A DNA stretch of 64,000 nucleotides from Flavimobilis rhizosphaerae (GTDB lineage: Bacteria > Actinomycetota > Actinomycetes > Actinomycetales > Cellulomonadaceae): NCBI RefSeq assembly GCF_014852685.1, contig NZ_JACZDF010000005.1:62001-126000 (forward strand), in the 5' to 3' direction. Made by a program: the position numbers and the translations under genes. Under the pieces are notes generated by a model. It ran no database searches, was not told the DNA's origin, and saw only the letters and a program-made list of their open reading frames with translations. The first letter of the stretch is position 1; every line of letters starts with the position of its first letter. This document shows positions 36,294 to 47,948 of the stretch, one piece after another.

Positions 36294-37174
36294 ACCTCGC
36301 TGGTGCGCTCGTCGCCTCGATCCCGTCGCCGTCCCGCGGCGTGTGGCACCTCGGCCCGCTGCCGTTACGCGCGTACGCGCTCGCGATCATCCTCGGGATC
36401 GTCGTCGCGACGTGGCTGACGATGCGCCGGTGGAAGGAGCGCGGGGGAGACCCTGACCAGGTGCTCGACATCGTCATGTGGGCTGTGCCGTTCGGCATCG
36501 TCGGCGGTCGTATCTACCACGTCATCAGCTCCCCGGACGCGTACTGGGGGCCGGGCGGGGACCCGGTGTCGGCGCTCTACATCTGGAACGGTGGCCTCGG
36601 CATCTGGGGGGCGATCGCTCTCGGTGCGGTCGGAGCCTACATCGGTTGCCGGCGTGCTGGCGTGTCGTTCGCCGTGTTCGCGGACGCGGTCGCCCCGGGG
36701 CTGCTCGTCGCTCAGGCGATCGGCCGACTCGGCAACTGGTTCAACCAGGAGCTCTTCGGGGCCGTGACGACGCTTCCGTGGGGGCTCGAGATCGACCCTG
36801 CGATCTCGGGCTATCCGGCGGGCACGCTCTTCCACCCGACGTTCCTCTACGAGCTCCTGTGGAACCTCGGAGCTGCGGCGCTGCTGCTGTGGCTCGACCG
36901 TCGCTTCAGGCTCGGCCACGGTCGAGTGTTCTGGCTCTACGTCGTCACGTACACGCTCGGTCGGGTGTGGATCGAGATGCTCCGCATCGACGACGCTGAG
37001 CTCGTCCTGGGCCTGCGCCTCAACGTGTGGACGTCGCTCGCGACGCTCCTCCTCGGCGCGGTCGCGTTCGCCGTCGTGAGCCGGAGGCATCCGGTGCGGG
37101 AGACGAGTGTCCTCGCCGGCGGTTCTGCTGACGGCGCGGACGCTGCGGACTCTTCGTCCGACGACGTGACATAG
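36290..37174 (+). CDS. lgt: Prolipoprotein diacylglyceryl transferase Lgt
   Basis: An integral membrane enzyme of 294 residues that moves diacylglycerol from phosphatidylglycerol to the lipobox cysteine of prolipoproteins. The Lgt signature GRLGNWFNQELFG is present, with the essential Arg and Asn, and about seven hydrophobic segments run from residue 25 to 265. The C-terminal 35 residues are acidic and probably disordered. It is translationally coupled to trpA (GTGA overlap), a widespread actinobacterial arrangement without clear metabolic logic. A likely substrate within this window is the FKBP lipoprotein at 23417. Confidence 0.95.
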   Translation: MNLAGALVASIPSPSRGVWHLGPLPLRAYALAIILGIVVATWLTMRRWKERGGDPDQVLDIVMWAVPFGIVGGRIYHVISSPDAYWGPGGDPVSALYIWNGGLGIWGAIALGAVGAYIGCRRAGVSFAVFADAVAPGLLVAQAIGRLGNWFNQELFGAVTTLPWGLEIDPAISGYPAGTLFHPTFLYELLWNLGAAALLLWLDRRFRLGHGRVFWLYVVTYTLGRVWIEMLRIDDAELVLGLRLNVWTSLATLLLGAVAFAVVSRRHPVRETSVLAGGSADGADAADSSSDDVT

Positions 37175-37251
37175 GGTTGAGCCTCGTTGCCCTGTTGTCC
37201 CGGGGCCTCGCGCCCGGGGTCACGTGGGCGCCTCCGTGGGACCTCGTCCCC

Positions 37252-37280
37252 TTGTCCTGAGGGTCAAGGGAATGTAATAT
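37252..37280 (+). promoter_or_regulatory. Promoter of the gltB leader
   Basis: TTGTCC (37252-37257), a 17-nt spacer and TAATAT (37275-37280) form the best consensus-like promoter in the window, in a notably AT-rich patch. Transcription would begin near 37287, giving a leader of about 400 nt before gltB. Confidence 0.65.
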
Positions 37281-37298
37281 TGGCCACCGCGGGCCAAT
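37279..37298 (+). promoter_or_regulatory. Candidate operator at the gltB transcript start
   Basis: ATTGGCC and GGCCAAT form a perfect 7-bp inverted repeat with a 6-nt spacer, overlapping the end of the -10 box and the predicted start site. That is a good position for a repressor. The regulator is not identified. Confidence 0.5.
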
Positions 37299-37300
37299 GT

Positions 37301-37311
37301 CGTCCTACAAC
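37301..37311 (+). promoter_or_regulatory. Motif CGTCCTACAAC shared with the pyk promoter (gltB copy)
   Basis: The 11 bases recur exactly at 43844-43854 before pyk. TCGTCCTACAA also fits the loose GT-N3-AC pattern of FadR-type GntR operators, but this is only a consensus match. Confidence 0.35.
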
Positions 37312-37351
37312 TCCAGTTCACCGCGCTGCGGCCCGCCGCCGCACGACCACC

Positions 37352-37682
37352 CGAGGACGGTCCTCATGAGCCTCACGCCGAGCAGCACGGCCGCCGCGCG
37401 GCTGCGCGCGCGCCGCGCGTTCACGAGGCTCGTGCCCGTCCGCATCGAGGTCCTTGCGGTGCACGAGGTCCCTGACGCGAAGGAGACGCGTCGCGCCCAG
37501 GTCGATGACAACCGGGGCGCCGACTTCGGGCTGCCGTGAGCGACTGACGCCCACCCTCCGTCCTGCATGAACCGTCCTCGTCCCGGGGCACGGTGACGAC
37601 GCGGACGGATCGTGGGCGACCGCGCTCACCCATCAGCTCTTGCGGCCACGGCGTCTGCCGGCTGCACCCCCGAGGACGGTTC
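37352..37682 (+). promoter_or_regulatory. Candidate RNA switch in the gltB leader
   Basis: Three segments interact. A (37352-37361, CGAGGACGGT) holds the ribosome binding site of the small ORF. B (37569-37580) is GAACCGTCCTCG. C (37671-37682) is CGAGGACGGTTC and holds the gltB ribosome binding site. B is perfectly complementary to C over 12 nt and to A over 10 nt, so A-B and B-C pairing exclude each other, and B-C would hide the gltB start region. No known riboswitch class was recognised. Confidence 0.45.
37366..37539 (+). CDS. Small leader ORF before gltB, unknown function
   Basis: A 57-residue arginine-rich open frame starting at ATG 37366, behind a GAGGACGG site almost identical to that of gltB. 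About nine in ten third codon positions are G or C, as in real genes here. The sequence has no domain I recognise; the middle segment FTRLVPVRIEVLAVHEV could form strands. It ends 145 nt before gltB. It may be a leader peptide whose translation sets the folding of the downstream RNA, or a small protein in its own right. It could also be chance coding. Confidence 0.4.
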   Translation: MSLTPSSTAAARLRARRAFTRLVPVRIEVLAVHEVPDAKETRRAQVDDNRGADFGLP

Positions 37683-37684
37683 CC

Positions 37685-42272
<4,588 letters not shown>

Positions 42273-42280
<8 letters not shown>

Positions 42281-43748
42281 TCCGCGTGGTTTTCTCAAGG
42301 TCCGGGAGCGCGAGCTCCCTGCGGACCGCCCTGTTGCCGTGAGGCTCATGGACTGGCGCGAGGTGCACGAGTACCGCGCGAACAACCCGGACGACCAGCA
42401 GATGCTGCGGAGGCAGGCCGGGCGTTGCATGGACTGCGGCGTGCCGTTCTGCCACCAGGGCTGCCCGCTCGGCAACCTCATCCCGGAGTGGAACGACCTC
42501 GTCCGTCGGGGGCGCTACCGGGAGGCGGCGGAGCGGCTGCACGCGACGAACAACTTCCCGGAGTTCACGGGGCGCATCTGCCCCGCACCGTGCGAGTCGG
42601 CGTGCGTCCTCGGCATCAACCAGGACCCGGTGACGATCAAGTCCGTCGAGGTCTCGATCATCGACGAGGCGTTCGTGCGCGGCTACGTCCAGCCGGTCGT
42701 CCCGCAGCGGCTCACAGGCCAGACGGTCGCCGTCGTGGGGTCGGGCCCGGCGGGGCTCGCGGCTGCTCAGCAGCTGACGCGTGCGGGCCACACGGTCGTC
42801 GTGCTCGAGCGCGACGACGAGCCGGGCGGGCTCCTGCGCTACGGTGTGCCGGACTTCAAGCTCGAGAAGGTCCACGTCGAGCGGCGTCTCGAGCAGATGA
42901 GGTCGGAGGGCACGCGCTTCCGGTGCGGGGTCGAGGTCGGGAAGGACCTCACGTGGGACGAACTGAGGTCGCGGTACGACGCAGTCGTCGTCGCGACGGG
43001 CGCGACGGTCGCACGCGGCCTCTCCGTGCCGGGCGCCGAGCTCAGGGGTGTCCACGCAGCGATGGAGTACCTCCACCAGGGCAACGAGGCGGCTGCGGGC
43101 CGCGAGGTGCCGGACCAGATCACGGCGACGGGCAAGCACGTCATCGTCATCGGCGGCGGTGACACGGGCTCCGACTGCGTGGGCACCGCGCTGCGTCAGG
43201 GTGCGGCGTACGTGACGACGCTCGCGATCGGCAAGCAGCCTCCTGCGGAACGCCCCGAGCACCAGCCGTGGCCGACGACGCCGACGCTCTTCGAGGTGTC
43301 GTCGTCCCACGCGGAGGGAGGCGAGAGGACGTACCTCGCGTCGACGGTCGCGCTCCAGGGTGACCCGCACGGTAACGTCACTGGCCTCGTCGTCGCGACG
43401 ACGGAGTACCTCGCCGACGGGCGCCGGGTGCCGACCGCGGGCACGGAGCGGATCATCCCGGCGGACCTCGTGCTCGTCGCGATGGGCTTCACCGGTCCCG
43501 AGACGACCACGTTGAGCGAGCAGACGGGCGTCGACCTCACAGGTCGTGGCCTTGTCGCGCGGGGCGACGACTACGCGACGAGCGTCCCGGGCATGTTCGT
43601 CGCGGGCGATGCCGGCCGGGGCCAGTCGCTCGTCGTGTGGGCGATCGCCGAGGGCCGGGCGGCGGCCGCGTCGGTCGACGCGTACCTCCAGGGAACGACC
43701 GAGCTCCCCTCTCCCGTGCGTGCGTCGGACACCGCTCTGCGGGTCTGA
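42273..43748 (+). CDS. gltD: Glutamate synthase (NADPH) small subunit GltD
   Basis: A 491-residue flavoprotein that passes electrons from NADPH through FAD and two 4Fe-4S clusters to GltB. The N-terminal cysteine groups are [17 protein letters not shown] and [12 protein letters not shown]. The FAD site is [15 protein letters not shown] and the NADPH site [13 protein letters not shown], with the second FAD contact at [19 protein letters not shown]. It starts at GTG 42273 inside the end of gltB, so the subunits are translationally coupled. A terminator hairpin lies 4 nt past the stop. Confidence 0.97.
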
Positions 43749-43752
43749 TCCT

Positions 43753-43781
43753 GTCGGCCCCGGCTCCGTGCCGGGGCCGAC
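43753..43781 (+). terminator. Terminator after gltD
   Basis: A perfect 12-bp GC stem (43753-43764 with 43770-43781) with a 5-nt loop, directly after the gltD stop. Confidence 0.85.
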
Positions 43782-43819
43782 GTGCGTCCGGGTCGACTAG
43801 CCTGTGGCGCGGCCCACAT

Positions 43820-43836
43820 GTCGGGACCGTCCCGAC
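43820..43836 (+). promoter_or_regulatory. 17-bp palindrome upstream of pyk
   Basis: GTCGGGAC and GTCCCGAC around a single C form a perfect palindrome 36 nt before the pyk -10 box, a candidate transcription factor site. Confidence 0.4.
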
Positions 43837-43843
43837 CGCCAGA

Positions 43844-43854
43844 CGTCCTACAAC
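43844..43854 (+). promoter_or_regulatory. Motif CGTCCTACAAC shared with gltB (pyk copy)
   Basis: Identical to 37301-37311. Here it overlaps the expected -35 position of the pyk promoter. Confidence 0.35.
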
Positions 43855-43872
43855 CAACCTCCCCATGTGAAC

Positions 43873-43878
43873 TAGGCT
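43873..43878 (+). promoter_or_regulatory. -10 box of pyk
   Basis: TAGGCT, 7 nt before the ATG at 43886, a leaderless arrangement. Confidence 0.55.
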
Positions 43879-43885
43879 TGGAGCC

Positions 43886-45316
43886 ATGCGCAGAGCGAAG
43901 ATTGTTTGCACCATCGGTCCCGCGACCGCCTCCGCGGACCAGATCCAGAACCTCGTCGACGCCGGCATGGACGTCGCCCGAATCAACCGGAGCCACGGCG
44001 CTCCTGACGAGCACGAGCTCGTCTACCACAACGTGCGGGCCGCAGCCGCGTCCGCGAACCGCCCCGTCGCGGTGCTCGTCGACCTCCAGGGTCCGAAGAT
44101 CCGCCTCGGCAAGTTCGAGAAGGACGAGAAGTACTGGCTCGACGAGGGCGACATCTTCACGATCACGACCGACGACGTCGTGGGCACCAAGGAGCTCGTC
44201 TCGACGACCCACAAGGGTCTTCCTGGCGATGCCCGCGTCGGTGACCCGATGCTCATCGACGACGGCCGCGTCCTCGTGCGCATCGTCGAGGTCGACGGCC
44301 CGCGTGTCGTCACGCGTGTCGAGGTTGCCGGTCCCGTCTCCAACAACAAGGGCATCAACCTGCCCGGCGTCGCTGTCTCCGTCCCCGCCATGTCCGAGAA
44401 GGACGAGGAGGACCTCCGCTGGGCGATCCGCCTCGGTGCGGACATCATTGCCCTGTCGTTCGTCCGCAACGCGGCCGACTACAACGACGTGCGTCGCATC
44501 ATGGAGGAGGAGGGTCGGATCCTCCCCGTCATCGCCAAGGTCGAGAAGCCGCAGGCGGTCGACAACCTCGAAGAGATCGTCGACGCGTTCGACGGCATCA
44601 TGGTCGCCCGTGGTGACCTCGGCGTCGAGCTGCCGCTCGAGCAGGTCCCGCTCGTCCAGAAGCGTGCGGTCGAGCTCGCGCGCCGCAACGCGAAGCCGGT
44701 CATCGTCGCGACGCAGGTCCTCGAGTCGATGATCTCGGCGCCGCGTCCGACGCGTGCTGAGGCCTCGGACTGCGCGAACGCGGTTCTCGACGGTGCGGAC
44801 GCCGTCATGCTCTCGGGCGAGACGTCGGTCGGCGACTACCCGATCGAGGCGGTCCGCACGATGGCCCGCATCATCGAGTCGACCGAGGAGCACGGCCGGG
44901 AGCGCATCGCGCCGCTCGGCTCGACCCCGCACACGCGCGGTGGTGCCATCACGCGTGCCGCGGCCGAGATCGGTGAGCGTGTGGGCGTCAAGTACCTTGC
45001 GACGTTCACGCAGTCGGGTGACTCGGCGCGTCGCATGTCGCGCCTGCGTTCGTCGATCCCGCTCATCGCGTTCACCCCTGACGCGTCGGTGCGCAACGTG
45101 CTCGCGCTCAGCTGGGGTGTCCAGGCGGAGCTCGTCGACCAGGTCGCGAACACGGACGCGATGGTCCAGCTCGTCGACCAGACGCTCCGCTCGAAGGAGC
45201 TCGTCGAGGACGGCGAGTATGTCGTCGTCGTCTCGGGTGCGCCCGTCGGTGTCATCGGTTCGACGAACAACATCACCGTCCACAAGATCGGCGAGTCGAC
45301 CGGCCGTATCGCCTGA
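43886..45316 (+). CDS. pyk: Pyruvate kinase
   Basis: A 476-residue glycolytic enzyme that makes ATP and pyruvate from phosphoenolpyruvate. The N-terminus AKIVCTIGPA, the catalytic VIAKVEKPQAVDN with the conserved Lys, the MVARGDLGVE metal-binding motif, and PTRAEASDCANAVLDGADAVMLSGET are all present. The potassium-site segment reads RINRSHG, with Arg where many homologues have Phe or Met. The C-terminal allosteric domain is complete. The ATG at 43886 is 7 nt after TAGGCT. The region upstream holds a palindrome and a motif shared with gltB, which could link carbon and nitrogen metabolism. Confidence 0.96.
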   Translation: MRRAKIVCTIGPATASADQIQNLVDAGMDVARINRSHGAPDEHELVYHNVRAAAASANRPVAVLVDLQGPKIRLGKFEKDEKYWLDEGDIFTITTDDVVGTKELVSTTHKGLPGDARVGDPMLIDDGRVLVRIVEVDGPRVVTRVEVAGPVSNNKGINLPGVAVSVPAMSEKDEEDLRWAIRLGADIIALSFVRNAADYNDVRRIMEEEGRILPVIAKVEKPQAVDNLEEIVDAFDGIMVARGDLGVELPLEQVPLVQKRAVELARRNAKPVIVATQVLESMISAPRPTRAEASDCANAVLDGADAVMLSGETSVGDYPIEAVRTMARIIESTEEHGRERIAPLGSTPHTRGGAITRAAAEIGERVGVKYLATFTQSGDSARRMSRLRSSIPLIAFTPDASVRNVLALSWGVQAELVDQVANTDAMVQLVDQTLRSKELVEDGEYVVVVSGAPVGVIGSTNNITVHKIGESTGRIA

Positions 45317-45332
45317 CGCTCGTCTCTCACGT

Positions 45333-45368
45333 CGAGGGGCCCCGGACCGTGCGGTCCGGGGCCCCTCG
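45333..45368 (+). terminator. Terminator after pyk
   Basis: A perfect 16-bp stem (45333-45348 with 45353-45368) around GTGC, 16 nt after the stop. Confidence 0.88.
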
Positions 45369-45459
45369 CGTTGTGCAGGGGCCTGTGCGGGGCTTTCGTC
45401 GCTGTCAGCAGCGGTGAGACGCCCATGGCACGAGGTATTGGACGGGACGAGGAGCGCCG

Positions 45460-45692
45460 GTGCATCTCGGCCTGCGGAAGGCCAGCTACGACGCCGTCGC
45501 GATCAACCCGTCGGCGAACGAGGTCGAGGGGAGACCCGGCCCACCCTGACCTCCCGTCGGTGCCGGGCGCGCCGGGCTGCCGGCGTCGAGGTGCTCGTCG
45601 GCGGTTGTCCGCTCATGCACTGCGAGGTCGGTGACCGTGCCCATCGGGCGTTGTGCCACGTCCTGCGGGTGTTCGGGCGCGTCCCGCGCTGA
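45460..45692 (+). pseudogene. Remnant of a CoA-binding (CoA_binding_2 type) protein gene
   Basis: Three pieces in different frames look like parts of one small Rossmann-fold protein. The first reads YDAVAINPSANEVEGRP (from about 45488), then a frameshift leads to AHPDLPSVPG, and after an apparent loss of some 60 codons another frame gives AGVEVLVGGCPLMHCEVGD and a GRVPR end, stopping at 45692. The order and spacing match the N-terminal NPNADE region and the C-terminal Cys-Pro motif of YccU-like CoA-binding proteins. No intact frame exists. The recognition is from memory of the family pattern. The segment 45369-45459 before it holds nothing recognisable. Confidence 0.5.
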
Positions 45693-45707
45693 CACGCCGA
45701 TCTCACG

Positions 45708-45744
45708 CGCGCGGCCCAGTCCCTCGGGGGGACCGGGCCGCGCG
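45708..45744 (-). terminator. Terminator of the CAA tRNA
   Basis: A 10-bp GC stem (45708-45717 with 45735-45744) whose loop contains a further GTCCC/GGGAC pairing. It lies 22 nt past the 3' end of the minus-strand tRNA. Confidence 0.6.
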
Positions 45745-45765
45745 TGCGCCGCGGGGGCGCGAGGG

Positions 45766-45839
45766 TGCCCCGAGTGGGATTCGAACCCACACTGGATCGG
45801 GTTTGAGCCGAACGCCTCTGCCGGTTGGGCTATCGGGGC
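45766..45839 (-). tRNA. Class-I-sized tRNA with anticodon CAA (leucine by anticodon)
   Basis: A 74-nt tRNA: acceptor GCCCCGA/TCGGGGC fully paired, discriminator A, a D-arm with a GCC/GGC stem and GG in the loop, and a T-arm GTGGG-TTCGAAT-CCCAC. The anticodon loop CTCAAAC gives CAA on a stem with four pairs plus a T-T mismatch. The variable region has only five bases, whereas leucine tRNAs normally carry a long arm. No CCA is encoded. The identity is therefore provisional, as anticodon and discriminator fit leucine but the size does not. Confidence 0.8.
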
Positions 45840-45918
45840 CGGGGGCGGGCCCAGCATATCGCCCGCAACGTGGTGCGACGCACCCGCGGGTCCGGTGCCG
45901 GTGTGCGCGCCGACCCCG

Positions 45919-45924
45919 TAGGAT
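45919..45924 (+). promoter_or_regulatory. -10 box of the ANTAR regulator gene
   Basis: TAGGAT, 6 nt before the GTG at 45931. It favours that start over GTG 45925. Confidence 0.55.
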
Positions 45925-45930
45925 GTGTGC

Positions 45931-46596
45931 GTGACAGAGAACGAGAAGAGCCCCGAGAAGATCGAGCTGGACCTGCCCCCGCTCGTCGAGCCTGAGGCGG
46001 AGAAGCCGGCCGCTGCTGGTCGTGTCCGTCGTGCGGTCGTCGCGGAGGACGAGGCGCTCATCCGCATGGACGTCGTCGAGACGCTCCGCGAGGCGGGCTT
46101 CGACGTCGTCGGTGAGGCTGGTGACGGCGAGACCGCGGTCGCGCTCGCGATCGAGCACAAGCCGGACGTCGTCGTCATGGACGTGAAGATGCCCGAGCTC
46201 GACGGTATCTCCGCGGCGGAGCGCATCGCGAAGGCGCATGCGGCCCCGGTCGTACTGCTCACGGCGTTCTCGCAGACCGAGCTCGTCGAGCGTGCGCGGG
46301 ACGCGGGCGCGATGGCGTACGTCGTCAAGCCGTTCAGCCCCGCGGACCTGCTTCCGGCCGTTGAGATCGCCATCTCGCGGTACACGCAGATCTCGGCGCT
46401 CCAGGACGAGGTCGCGGACCTTCAGGAGCGCTTCGAGACGCGCAAGCACGTCGACCGTGCCAAGGGTCTGCTCATGACGAAGATGGGCCTGTCGGAGCCG
46501 GAGTCGTTCCGCTGGATCCAGAAGACGTCGATGGACCGACGCCTCACGATGCGCGAGGTCGCGGACGCGGTCATCGACCAGGTCGGCAAGGACTGA
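45931..46596 (+). CDS. pdtaR: ANTAR-domain response regulator (PdtaR-like)
   Basis: A 221-residue regulator that binds RNA rather than DNA. The receiver domain (about residues 33-150) has acidic-pocket residues Asp40 and Glu41, the phosphorylation site Asp84 in VVVMDVKMPELDG, the conserved Thr in LLTAFS and the Lys in VVKPF. A coiled linker (QDEVADLQERFETRK) leads to an ANTAR domain (about 160-218: HVDRAKGLLMTKMGLSEPES). In mycobacteria the homologue works with the kinase PdtaS, which is not in this window. ANTAR targets are paired hairpins that control termination. The message is probably leaderless. Confidence 0.93.
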   Translation: MTENEKSPEKIELDLPPLVEPEAEKPAAAGRVRRAVVAEDEALIRMDVVETLREAGFDVVGEAGDGETAVALAIEHKPDVVVMDVKMPELDGISAAERIAKAHAAPVVLLTAFSQTELVERARDAGAMAYVVKPFSPADLLPAVEIAISRYTQISALQDEVADLQERFETRKHVDRAKGLLMTKMGLSEPESFRWIQKTSMDRRLTMREVADAVIDQVGKD

Positions 46597-46606
46597 CATC
46601 GCATGA

Positions 46607-46637
46607 CGACGGGCCCGGCACGCTGCCGGGCCCGTCG
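46607..46637 (+). terminator. Terminator after the ANTAR regulator gene
   Basis: A perfect 14-bp stem (46607-46620 with 46624-46637) around CGC, 11 nt past the stop. Confidence 0.85.
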
Positions 46638-46738
46638 CGTGTTGTGACCTGACCGTGACCTGAGTACATTCGGTTCCGCGTGCCCGTCCCGGGAGCGCGT
46701 CAGGGCCAAGCAGGGGACTTCATGAAGGAGGTGCGTCG

Positions 46739-47419
46739 ATGGTGCGGGCATCGATCGACGTACGCCATGCGGTTGCCGGCGATCTTCTCGACGTCGCGGA
46801 CCTGTGCCTGACGGCACGCGAGGAGTCCTCGACGCCGACCCAGCTGTGCTCGCCCGATGTCGAGCGTGTGCGCAACCAGCTCGGCGTGCTGCTGTCGGTG
46901 CCGGGCGGGCGTGTGCTCGTCGCCCGGCACGACGGGGTCGCGGTGGGGTTCCTGCTCGGCAGGATCGTCGAGGCGAACCTCTATCACGACGACCCAGTGC
47001 TCTACATCGAGGCGCTGTTCGTCGACCAGGTCTTCCGTCGGCGCGGCGCCGGGCACGCCCTGCTTGCGGCTGCGGCGGAGATCGCGCTCGAGGTCGGCGC
47101 GGAGGAGGTCTACTCCGTGCCGCTCCCTGGCTCGCGCGGCGTGCAGCGTTTCCTCCTGCGCCTCGGGTTCGCACCGGCCGCGGCGCACCGTGTCGTCCAG
47201 ACGGCGACGCTCGTCCGCCGACTCGAGTCGGACCCGGTGTCTGCTCGTCGCGGGTCTCGTGGGCTCGAGGACCTCATCGCACGGCGCCGCAAGGCGCGCA
47301 TCGAGACGCACTCGGGTCCCGTCGACCTGCGTGAGCTCCAGGCGCGTCTGCGTGCGGAACGTCTGGGGTCGCCGGCGACCCCCGGGGGCGGGTGTCCCGG
47401 TCGCGGAGGGCGTCGCTGA
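46739..47419 (+). CDS. GNAT family N-acetyltransferase
   Basis: A 226-residue cytosolic protein. The acetyl-CoA-binding core is visible: a strand with LYIEALFVDQVFRRRGAGHALL, where RRRGAG is the pyrophosphate loop, and then the FLLRLGF motif typical of the end of GNAT folds. The C-terminal 50 residues are basic and probably disordered. The substrate is unknown. AAGGAGG lies 8 nt before the ATG at 46739. It is convergent with the thioesterase gene and sits 142 nt after the ANTAR regulator, separated by a terminator. Confidence 0.82.
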   Translation: MVRASIDVRHAVAGDLLDVADLCLTAREESSTPTQLCSPDVERVRNQLGVLLSVPGGRVLVARHDGVAVGFLLGRIVEANLYHDDPVLYIEALFVDQVFRRRGAGHALLAAAAEIALEVGAEEVYSVPLPGSRGVQRFLLRLGFAPAAAHRVVQTATLVRRLESDPVSARRGSRGLEDLIARRRKARIETHSGPVDLRELQARLRAERLGSPATPGGGCPGRGGRR

Positions 47420-47488
47420 GACGGGTGCCCGTCGTCGGCTGACGTCGGCGGGCTGAGCCCGGGCTGCAGCCACTCGGTGCGAGGGCTC

Positions 47489-47929
47489 TCAGCGTGCGTC
47501 GAGGATCATGCACGTGAGCCGCGCCGTGCAGACGCGGCGGCCTGCGTCGTCGTGGACGACGATCTCGTAGCTCGCGAGGGTGCGGCCGAGGTGGAGCGCG
47601 TTCGCGACGGCGGTGACGGTCCCCGAGCGGACCCCCTTGTGGTGGGTCGCGTTGAGGTCGAGCCCGACGACCCCGCGACCCGTGCCGGCGTGCGAGATCG
47701 CAGCGTACGAGGCGAGGGTCTCGGCGAGCGCTGCGGAGGCACCGCCGTGGAGGAGTCCTGCGGGCTGCGTGTTGCCCTCGACGGGCATCGTCGCGACGGC
47801 GCGCTCGGGGGTGAGCTCGAGGATCTCGATGCCCATGCGCTCGTGGAGCGTGCCGTGCGCCGAACGGGCGACGAGCTCTCGCTGCGCGTCTGTGAGGGGG
47901 GTGCGGACGTCCGGGTGGGTGTCGGTCAT
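47489..47929 (-). CDS. PaaI/YbgC-like hotdog-fold thioesterase
   Basis: A 146-residue hotdog protein that should hydrolyse acyl- or aryl-CoA thioesters. The family motif is LLHGGASAALAETLAS, where the Gly-Gly and the following Glu/Ala helix form the active site, and the neighbouring GLDLNATHHKGVRSGTV stretch carries the substrate-contact region. The start ATG at 47929 lies 19 nt from the divergent polA start, so the two promoters overlap. It is probably a housekeeping proofreading thioesterase, and the substrate is not assigned. Confidence 0.87.
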   Translation of the reverse strand: MTDTHPDVRTPLTDAQRELVARSAHGTLHERMGIEILELTPERAVATMPVEGNTQPAGLLHGGASAALAETLASYAAISHAGTGRGVVGLDLNATHHKGVRSGTVTAVANALHLGRTLASYEIVVHDDAGRRVCTARLTCMILDAR

Positions 47930-47935
47930 GGGAGA

Positions 47936-47941
47936 TAGGTT
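47936..47941 (+). promoter_or_regulatory. -10 box of polA
   Basis: TAGGTT, 7 nt before the GTG at 47949, in the 19-nt gap to the divergent thioesterase gene. The message should be leaderless. Confidence 0.55.
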
Positions 47942-47948
47942 GTCAGGT

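Noticed and set aside
45486-46385. Minus-strand open frame of 299 codons across the tRNA and ANTAR regulator
   Set aside because: It crosses a tRNA gene and a well-supported plus-strand gene and has no recognisable domain.
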